From the NCBI GenBank assembly GCA_023336205.1, contig JALQCR010000018.1, positions 62,001-126,000 of the forward strand: DNA of 64,000 nt, in the 5' to 3' direction. The DNA is from Pseudanabaena sp. Salubria-1. Its GTDB lineage: Bacteria; Cyanobacteriota; Cyanobacteriia; Pseudanabaenales; Pseudanabaenaceae. Below are positions 58,406 to 64,000 of the stretch, in pieces. The notes beneath the pieces are model-generated. The model was not told where the DNA came from. It saw only the letters and a program-made list of their open reading frames with translations, and searched no databases. Position 1 is the stretch's first letter, and every line of letters starts with the position of its first letter. The translations under genes and the position numbers were made by a program.

Positions 58406-59691
58406 GGCTCAATCGTCTAAATGATGCTAAGGTAACATAAGATACAAAACAACAAATATGCAGCCAATTCTAACCGAACTTTTAAATCTGCCAGGAATCG
58501 AAGTAGAAAACTACACAAAAGTAGCAGATCGATTAATTTTAGAGGTTGAAGCGAAAACGACAAAAGCAAAGTGTCCAAGATGCGGAGAAGAAAGTAATCA
58601 TCTGCATCAAAATCGCTGGTATTTTGCAAGAGATTTAAGCATTAGTGGACAGGAAGTACTATTAAAAGTAAACCGTCGTCAATTCAAGTGTAAAAAATGT
58701 GAAAAGCCGTTCAGTGAAGAACTAGAATTTATAGGAAAGAGACGAAAACAAACTAACAGATTTGCAGAGATGATAGTGCAGCAAGTATTGCATAGCGATA
58801 TGCATAATGTAGGGAAGCAAAATGACTTAACAGATGAGGAAGTGTGGTCGATGATAAAATACATTAGCGAAAAAAAACTTAGAATAGATTTAAAGCCATT
58901 AAAACGACTTGGGATTGATGAAATAGCATTACGAAAAGGACAAGGGGACTACATAGTAGTATTGGTAGATTTAGACAGAAAAATACCGATAGGATTTGTG
59001 CGATCACGGAAACAAGAAGAAATAAGGAAAGAGCTTGAGGGGTGGGGAAAAGAGGTGTTAGAGCAAATTATTGAGGTAAGTATGGATCTAAGTGGAAATT
59101 ATAAAGGACTGATCAACAAACTAATACCAAAAGCAGAGGTAGTAGCCGACCGATTCCATGTAACAAAGATAGTTCCTGAGGAACTAAAAACAGCACGAAA
59201 TGACCTGCAAAAAGCAAATAAAGAAAACAAAAATGTAAACGAGAAAAAGAAAATCGAAGAAGCACTTAAGCAGAGTAAGTATGCATTACTAAAGAACGAA
59301 AAAGATTTAACAGAGAAGCAAAAAATAAAATTAGAAGAAATTCGAGAAGTGGTACCATTGCTAGGGAAAATGCATCAGCAAAAAGAAGAGTTTAGAAGAG
59401 TCTTTGAAGATGCTAAAAATTGGGGAGATGGCGCATCAAAATTACTCGACTGGATGGAGACAGCAAAGGAGACGTATAAGGATAGTGTTGGCACAATTTG
59501 TCGATGGTTTGGAGAAGTTACTAATTACTTTGAGAACCGCACTACTAATGGCGTTGTTGAGGGTATCAATAATAAGTTAAAGCTAATTAAACGATCTGGG
59601 TATGGCTTCAGGAATTTTGATAATTTTAAGTTGCGATCTCTAATTTGTTGGCATTTAGATATTGGTCGAGCATAGTTTGAACGATAGAGCC
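58406..59691 (+). mobile_element. ISL3-family element A, intact copy
   Basis: The 1286-bp element has ends GGCTCAATCGTCTAAATGAT (58406) and, reversed from 59691, GGCTCTATCGTTCAAACTAT, with 8-bp duplication AAATTCTT (58398-58405 and 59692-59699). It is the intact version of the element interrupted at 6411-8950. Confidence 0.94.
58458..59675 (+). CDS. ISL3-family transposase (intact copy)
   Basis: The 405-residue ISL3 transposase has an N-terminal zinc ribbon C-P-R-C-G-E-E-S (about 39-46) and C-K-K-C-E-K-P-F (about 78-85), the DDE core G-I-D-E-I-A-L-R-K-G-Q-G, V-S-M-D-L-S-G-N-Y and V-A-D-R-F-H-V-T, and C-terminal T-N-G-V-V-E-G-I-N-N-K-L-K-L-I-K-R-S-G-Y-G. A continuous frame, unlike element B. 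It is probably active and may be the source of the copy at 6411. Confidence 0.92.
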   Translation: MQPILTELLNLPGIEVENYTKVADRLILEVEAKTTKAKCPRCGEESNHLHQNRWYFARDLSISGQEVLLKVNRRQFKCKKCEKPFSEELEFIGKRRKQTNRFAEMIVQQVLHSDMHNVGKQNDLTDEEVWSMIKYISEKKLRIDLKPLKRLGIDEIALRKGQGDYIVVLVDLDRKIPIGFVRSRKQEEIRKELEGWGKEVLEQIIEVSMDLSGNYKGLINKLIPKAEVVADRFHVTKIVPEELKTARNDLQKANKENKNVNEKKKIEEALKQSKYALLKNEKDLTEKQKIKLEEIREVVPLLGKMHQQKEEFRRVFEDAKNWGDGASKLLDWMETAKETYKDSVGTICRWFGEVTNYFENRTTNGVVEGINNKLKLIKRSGYGFRNFDNFKLRSLICWHLDIGRA

Positions 59692-59708
59692 AAATTCTTA
59701 GTTCTGAT

Positions 59709-60119
59709 TTAGAGAGATTGCTTGGGAATCCCCACCAGTTGGGGTTGCTTGCTTAAACCAGTGAGGACTTTGTTGTCTTTAGTAACTAAATGCCCGATAA
59801 AAGCAGCTCCTGCAGCAATATCGATCGCACTCGCCACTACATCCCCTTCAACTTTGGCAGTGGCAGTCAGGGTGACTTTTGCGGTTGCCTGAATCTGTGC
59901 CTTGATTATCCCTTGGCTAATGAGGTTATTTGCACGCACTTCTTCGCCTTCAATTCTGCCCGTAGGGGCTATTTCTAGATCTCCTAAAACATCTACATTA
60001 CCGTAAACACTGCCATCAATGCGGAGGCTACCTTCGCTCCTAATCGAACCACGAACTTCTGTCCCCTTGGCGAGGTAGTTCATGGTATTGCTGCCAGACT
60101 TTGGGCGGTTAAAGAACAT
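59709..60119 (-). CDS. Bactofilin (polymer-forming cytoskeletal protein)
   Basis: Bactofilins form a right-handed beta-helix and polymerise without nucleotides to shape cells or place enzymes. The 136-residue protein has the family core: Y-L-A-K-G-T-E-V-R-G-S-I-R-S-E-G-S-L-R-I-D-G-S-V-Y-G-N-V (about 15-42) followed by repeating hydrophobic beta-strand units. The start lies 10 nt after the M23 peptidase stop, so both are one operon. Bactofilin-M23 pairs are a known arrangement in which the filament positions a wall hydrolase. Confidence 0.92.
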   Translation of the reverse strand: MFFNRPKSGSNTMNYLAKGTEVRGSIRSEGSLRIDGSVYGNVDVLGDLEIAPTGRIEGEEVRANNLISQGIIKAQIQATAKVTLTATAKVEGDVVASAIDIAAGAAFIGHLVTKDNKVLTGLSKQPQLVGIPKQSL

Positions 60120-60129
60120 ACACGAATCC

Positions 60130-61095
60130 TTAAGGTTCCTTGAGATTACTTAATTTTTGGAATTCCACATCGGTTAATTTTAAGTATTGTCGGGGATCGA
60201 TCAATTTTTCACCCTGATAAATACTGTAGTGGAGGTGGGGACCAGTGGATCTGCCACTGTTGCCTAGATAGCCAATCAACTGCCCCCGCTTCACTAGGGT
60301 CTCAGGTTTTACTGCCACTCCAGAGAGGTGGGCGTACAGAGTGCTGTAGCCATAATTATGATTAATTACCACGACTAGACCATAGCCACCTTCTATTCCC
60401 GCAGAAGTGACTAACCCGGAAGCAGTGGCATAAACTGGACTCCCGTACGCATCCACAAAGTCTATCCCATTATGTGCTTCTGTACCATAGCCAAAGGGAT
60501 TAAGACGATTGCCAAATAAGGAAGTTATCACTAGATTTTTTCCCTGCATGGGCATGCCTTGGGGAATTATTTCTTCTCGGTTTAGGGTTGCCTCTAGGGA
60601 AGGATTTAAATCCCGAATCTGACTCCAAAGGGAATTAAGACGGCGTTGGTTGGTTCGCATCAAGTGATCGGGGCTGCTGGATCCCCCCTGCCCCTTTCGA
60701 CTATTGCTTTGTTCTTGGGAATTATTCTGGAGATTAACGGCAGATTTCGGGATTCCCATCTCACTATTTTCAGTCGGTTGGGTATTTGTAGTTCCGATTT
60801 TGACCAGTCCTGCTCGTTCTCGGAGGCGATCAATCTCCTGTTGCAGTTGCTCCTGTTCTACTTGTAATTGTTCTTGGCGTTGCTGAAAAGCTATTTTTTC
60901 CTCTAGGTATTGGGCATTTCTTTGCTGTTCTGTCAGCCAGATACTACACGCCCACACAAAGGGGATTGATAGAAAACCCAAACTATAAGCAAGCCTCATC
61001 AAGAAAAGCCGTGGGCTCATGTGTAAAACTAGAGGAGATTTGCCAGTGCGAGTCAGAAAGATAGTATATTTAGCGGGGAGGCGGTGGTTATTCAT
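60130..61095 (-). CDS. M23-family peptidoglycan endopeptidase
   Basis: This membrane-anchored peptidase of about 321 residues has an N-terminal membrane helix (about 33-55), a coiled coil (about 60-95, L-E-E-K-I-A-F-Q-Q-R-Q-E-Q-L), a Gly/Ser/Asn-rich linker and a LytM domain (about 195-300). The LytM domain has zinc-site residues in A-H-N-G-I-D-F-V-D and the final G-P-H-L-H-Y-S-I-Y. It cuts peptide crosslinks in the wall. The ATG at 61095 is chosen; an upstream in-frame start adds 9 residues. It is cotranscribed with bactofilin, which probably localises it. Confidence 0.9.
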   Translation of the reverse strand: MNNHRLPAKYTIFLTRTGKSPLVLHMSPRLFLMRLAYSLGFLSIPFVWACSIWLTEQQRNAQYLEEKIAFQQRQEQLQVEQEQLQQEIDRLRERAGLVKIGTTNTQPTENSEMGIPKSAVNLQNNSQEQSNSRKGQGGSSSPDHLMRTNQRRLNSLWSQIRDLNPSLEATLNREEIIPQGMPMQGKNLVITSLFGNRLNPFGYGTEAHNGIDFVDAYGSPVYATASGLVTSAGIEGGYGLVVVINHNYGYSTLYAHLSGVAVKPETLVKRGQLIGYLGNSGRSTGPHLHYSIYQGEKLIDPRQYLKLTDVEFQKLSNLKEP

Positions 61096-61290
61096 GATTA
61101 TCAAACCTGAAAAAATAGTCAATTGCCATCCCGATATCTACTTAAATTTAGATTGTTTTAGGATTTCATATTTCCTTGACCTTACATGCTCCCCGCTATT
61201 TGAGTCAAGTAAAAATGATCGCTAATGGATTATTAGTTAAAGTTTTTTAGAAGATGTCTAATATAAAATATCTGGCTTTGTCAGATATTT

Positions 61291-61344
61291 ATTCACACAA
61301 AGAGGGTCAGCGATTAGCTAATCGCTGACCCTCTTTGTGTGAAT
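61291..61344. terminator. Perfect 54-bp palindrome after glnB
   Basis: Two 27-bp halves (ATTCACACAAAGAGGGTCAG...) meet at AG|CT without a loop, starting 7 bp beyond the glnB stop on the minus strand. Probable terminator. Confidence 0.7.
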
Positions 61345-61350
61345 ATAGAC

Positions 61351-61689
61351 TTAGACAGCTTCTAAATCTTTTTCACCAGTACGAATTCGGATAATTCGCT
61401 CTACAGGAGAAACGAAAATCTTACCATCGCCAATTTCACCAGTACGAGCAGCAGTAATAACCTTATCTACCACCATATCAACTTGATCATCTTCGATGAC
61501 AATCTCGATCTTGAGCTTTTGTAAAAACTCAACTGTGTATTCAGAGCCACGGTAGCGCTCTGTTTGTCCTTTTTGACGACCAAAACCGCGTACTTCTGAT
61601 ACCGTCATACCGACTACGCCAGCATTTACCAGAGCAATTTTGACTTCGTCAAGCTTAAATGGACGAATGATTGCTTCAACCTTTTTCAA
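61351..61689 (-). CDS. glnB: Nitrogen regulatory protein P-II
   Basis: PII senses ATP/ADP and 2-oxoglutarate and controls nitrogen and carbon uptake. The 112-residue protein has the T-loop R-Y-R-G-S-E-Y-T-V-E-F (Ser49 and Tyr51 in the usual places), the B-loop T-G-E-I-G-D-G-K-I-F and R-I-R-T-G-E. The start is a TTG (61687-61689) preceded by GGAGG at the proper distance. An NtcA-type box lies upstream at 61746-61759. Confidence 0.96.
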   Translation of the reverse strand: MKKVEAIIRPFKLDEVKIALVNAGVVGMTVSEVRGFGRQKGQTERYRGSEYTVEFLQKLKIEIVIEDDQVDMVVDKVITAARTGEIGDGKIFVSPVERIIRIRTGEKDLEAV

Positions 61690-61745
61690 ATTAACTCCTC
61701 CACTGATTCTTGAACTTTAATACACTTGAATCGCTACTCAAATTT

Positions 61746-61759
61746 GTAGCCTAGCATAC
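61746..61759 (-). promoter_or_regulatory. NtcA-type box (GTA-N8-TAC) upstream of glnB
   Basis: GTAGCCTAGCATAC is a palindromic GTA-N8-TAC, the NtcA consensus. A TATTAA element lies 23 bases downstream on the minus strand, as in class II NtcA-activated promoters. glnB is a known NtcA target in cyanobacteria. Confidence 0.65.
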
Positions 61760-61786
61760 TTTTTGGAATTGTCATTCAGTTTGACG

Positions 61787-64000
61787 TTAGGATTGACGTT
61801 GCCAAAGCCACCAACGAATTACCAATTTCTCTAATTCTATCCAAACAAACATTAAGGCACTAAACCCAAAACAAACTGCTAGTTCTTCTGGTCTGAGTAA
61901 ATGTGTCCCAAAAAAACGACGGAATGGCTCTACATAGATCAGCACAAGTTGTAAAACCGTAGTCATAATCACTGATCCCCAGACATAAAGATTAGTGCGC
62001 GGATCAAGTTCGATCGTCAGTTGAGTGTTAGAACGAATTGCGATCGCGTGACCCATTTGTGCTAAACAGAGGGTCGTAAATACCATAGTTGCCCAACGTT
62101 CTTTGTTATAGATTTCATCAAAGTGGGTGGTAGTGTAACCATGAGCCCAAGCCATAAGAGCGATCGTGATAATTGCTAAGACAATCCCAATTCTGACCAT
62201 GTAGGCTCCCATCCCTCTTGCAAAAATATTTTCTCGGGGATCAACAGGAGGTCTTTGCATAACATTTGGCTCAGCAGGCTCAACGGCAAGGGCAAGCGCT
62301 GGCAAACCATCGGTGACAAGATTCATCCATAAAATTTGTAGAGGGATCAAAGGCACAGTTAAGCCCAGCATCGGAGCCGCCGCAATTGTGATGACTTCAC
62401 CGATGTTGCTACCAAGAATGTATTTGATAAAGCGGCGAATATTGGTATAAACTACGCGACCTTCTTCAGTAGCTGCGACAATCGTGGCGAAGTTATCATC
62501 CAGCAAGATCATGTCGCTAGCTTCTTTTGATACATCAGTACCAGTGATCCCCATGGCAATACCAATATCGGCTTGCTTAAGTGCGGGGGCATCATTCACA
62601 CCATCGCCTGTCATAGCTACAAATTGATGCTGTCTTTGTAAAGCTTGAACAATTCGCAACTTGTGTTCAGGGGAAACGCGAGCATAAACACTAACTTGGC
62701 TTACTTCTTGATCTAAATCTTCAGGACTCATTAGCTCTAACTCTTTACCTGTGAGCACCCGATCGCCTGATTCAGCAATTCCTAGGTCTTCTGCAATCGC
62801 CTTGGCAGTGAGTTGATGATCGCCAGTAATCATTACGGGACGGATACCTGCTTCACGACAGCGCTTCACTGCATCGCGGACTTCAGGGCGAGGTGCATCA
62901 AGCATTCCCACCAAGCCAACCCAAATTAGATTGCTCTCATCTTTTGCAGTAATACCTTCCTCGGGTAAATATGAAAATGTGCGATAAGCAAAACCTAATA
63001 CACGCAACCCACGACTAGCGAGTTCATTATTTTGTGCAAGAACATGTTGACGTTGGAAATCAGCAATTTCATGGATCTGATCGCCAATTTGAATATGGGT
63101 ACAGCATTCCAACGTTAGCTCAGGTGAACCTTTGCAAAAAAGCACATTACCGCCATGCTCACCTTGCACCAGTACGCTCATGCGTTTGCGTTCAGAGGAG
63201 AAAGGGACCTCAAACACACGCGGCATCCGATGTTGCCATTCCGCTGCTTCACATCCACCCTTGCTTGCCAAAACTAGCAAAGCACCTTCGGTGGGATCGC
63301 CGATGATAATCCATTCACCGTTTTTTTGCTGCAAGATCGCATCATTGCAAAATACACAAGCCATCAACAATTGCTGAACTTCAGGAATATTATTCACCGC
63401 AAAATTAGAATCTTCAGGTGAATTTCCTAATATATTAAATTCCCCAAACGGTGCATAACCATCGCCTGAAACTTGCAAAGAATGTAGCCCTGTACGAATC
63501 CCCTGCACCACCATTTTGTTCTGAGTGAGAGTACCTGTTTTGTCAGAACAAATCGTGGTCACAGAACCGAGAGTCTCAACGGCAGGTAAACGACGAATTA
63601 GGGCATTTCTTCTGACCATGCGTTGAGTTCCCAACGCGAGAGTGACTGTAACTACAGCAGGAAGCCCTTCAGGGACAACAGCAACCGCCATACTCAGCGA
63701 GGTCTTGAGAAGTTCGCCAAAGTTGCCTTTATTGAGCATTCCCACTAGGACAACTAAGCCCACTAATGCGAGAGAACCGCTTACTAGAACATTACCTAGT
63801 TGCGTCATCCGTTGTTGTAGAGGGGTATCTTCTGTCTCTACGTCTTGAATTAGAGCCGCGATTTTCCCTAGCTCAGTCCGCATCCCCGTCTTAGTAACGA
63901 GTACCTTGGCGCGTCCTTGCACGACCTCAGTACCTTGATAAACACAATTTAGGCGATCGCCTAAACTCGCATCTTCTTCTAAAATTAATTTCGCTTCTTT
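61787..64000 (-). CDS. Ca2+-type P-ATPase (partial, 5' end beyond window)
   Basis: This is a cation-transporting P-type ATPase of the Ca2+/PMR1-like (IIA) group, missing its N-terminus at the window edge. Visible motifs: P-E-G-L-P-A-V-V-T-V-T-L-A-L-G (membrane helix 4 site), C-S-D-K-T-G-T-L-T-Q-N (phosphorylated Asp), M-T-G-D-G-V-N-D-A-P-A-L-K-Q-A-D-I-G-I (hinge) and six C-terminal hydrophobic helices. Upstream of the GTG at 63922 the frame stays open to base 64000 (L-G-D-R-L-N-C-V-Y-Q-G-T-E-V-V-Q-G-R-A), so the real start lies outside. Confidence 0.93.
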   Translation of the reverse strand, partial: KEAKLILEEDASLGDRLNCVYQGTEVVQGRAKVLVTKTGMRTELGKIAALIQDVETEDTPLQQRMTQLGNVLVSGSLALVGLVVLVGMLNKGNFGELLKTSLSMAVAVVPEGLPAVVTVTLALGTQRMVRRNALIRRLPAVETLGSVTTICSDKTGTLTQNKMVVQGIRTGLHSLQVSGDGYAPFGEFNILGNSPEDSNFAVNNIPEVQQLLMACVFCNDAILQQKNGEWIIIGDPTEGALLVLASKGGCEAAEWQHRMPRVFEVPFSSERKRMSVLVQGEHGGNVLFCKGSPELTLECCTHIQIGDQIHEIADFQRQHVLAQNNELASRGLRVLGFAYRTFSYLPEEGITAKDESNLIWVGLVGMLDAPRPEVRDAVKRCREAGIRPVMITGDHQLTAKAIAEDLGIAESGDRVLTGKELELMSPEDLDQEVSQVSVYARVSPEHKLRIVQALQRQHQFVAMTGDGVNDAPALKQADIGIAMGITGTDVSKEASDMILLDDNFATIVAATEEGRVVYTNIRRFIKYILGSNIGEVITIAAAPMLGLTVPLIPLQILWMNLVTDGLPALALAVEPAEPNVMQRPPVDPRENIFARGMGAYMVRIGIVLAIITIALMAWAHGYTTTHFDEIYNKERWATMVFTTLCLAQMGHAIAIRSNTQLTIELDPRTNLYVWGSVIMTTVLQLVLIYVEPFRRFFGTHLLRPEELAVCFGFSALMFVWIELEKLVIRWWLWQRQS

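Overview
The window is a stretch of cyanobacterial chromosome. It carries psbB and psbT (photosystem II), a cyanobacterial NDH-1 subunit (ndhS), a rubisco activase-like gene, a photorespiratory glycerate kinase-like gene and glnB with an NtcA-type box, and GCGATCGC (HIP1) octamers are frequent throughout. The AT-leaning composition, the many insertion sequences and the many long intergenic hairpins suggest a filamentous Pseudanabaena-type genome, but the genus is an inference.

Region 1 (1-16,200) is an accessory island of toxin-antitoxin-type genes and insertion sequences. Every IS could be delimited from its inverted repeats and target duplications. An IS4-superfamily element (954-3697) is itself split by a second element (1048-2524), and an intact copy of the first splits a Uma2 gene at 13896-15153. 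An ISL3 element (6411-8950) is split by a different ISL3 element (7542-8787), whose identical twin lies at 9901-11146. An IS982 element lies at 5242-6237 and a 134-bp ISL3-derived MITE at 9076-9209. Removing the insertions restores a minus-strand operon running from 12338 down to 4709: a small protein resembling effector-associated constant component 1 (EACC1), a caspase-fold peptidase, and a protein with an N-terminal sensory-like region and a complete EAL (c-di-GMP phosphodiesterase) domain. The last gene carries three separate insertions and the caspase gene one. This is the most interesting system in the window: a probable conflict or signalling module that mobile DNA has recently taken apart.

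Region 2 (12,500-41,800) is mostly housekeeping: sdhB, a peptidoglycan amidase, a NIL-ferredoxin, a DedA protein, tRNA-Ser(UGA), a histone-H1-like protein with duplicated winged-helix-like domains, a large repeat protein, an SDR, a dienelactone hydrolase, gpmI, lysC, lepB, the ndhS-ompA-rnz operon, a DnaJ-TPR protein, a BlaI/M56 pair, a Ser/Thr kinase with WD40 repeats, sufS with a kinase-like gene, and dprA.

Region 3 (41,800-49,900) holds a RAYT-type REP transposase with its REP palindromes, recJ, a GNAT and a decayed copy of it, a NADAR protein, and an ECF42-type sigma factor next to its usual DGPF/YCII partner. An IS1 element splits the sigma gene between core and C-terminal extension.

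Region 4 (49,900-64,000) holds tlyA, rca, psbBT, a glycerate kinase, a low-complexity lipoprotein, a cytochrome b plus molybdopterin oxidoreductase pair, an IS5 element, a second intact copy of the ISL3 element from region 1, an M23 peptidase-bactofilin operon, glnB, and a Ca-type P-ATPase that runs off the end. Many genes end in very long, often perfect hairpins that look like bidirectional terminators.
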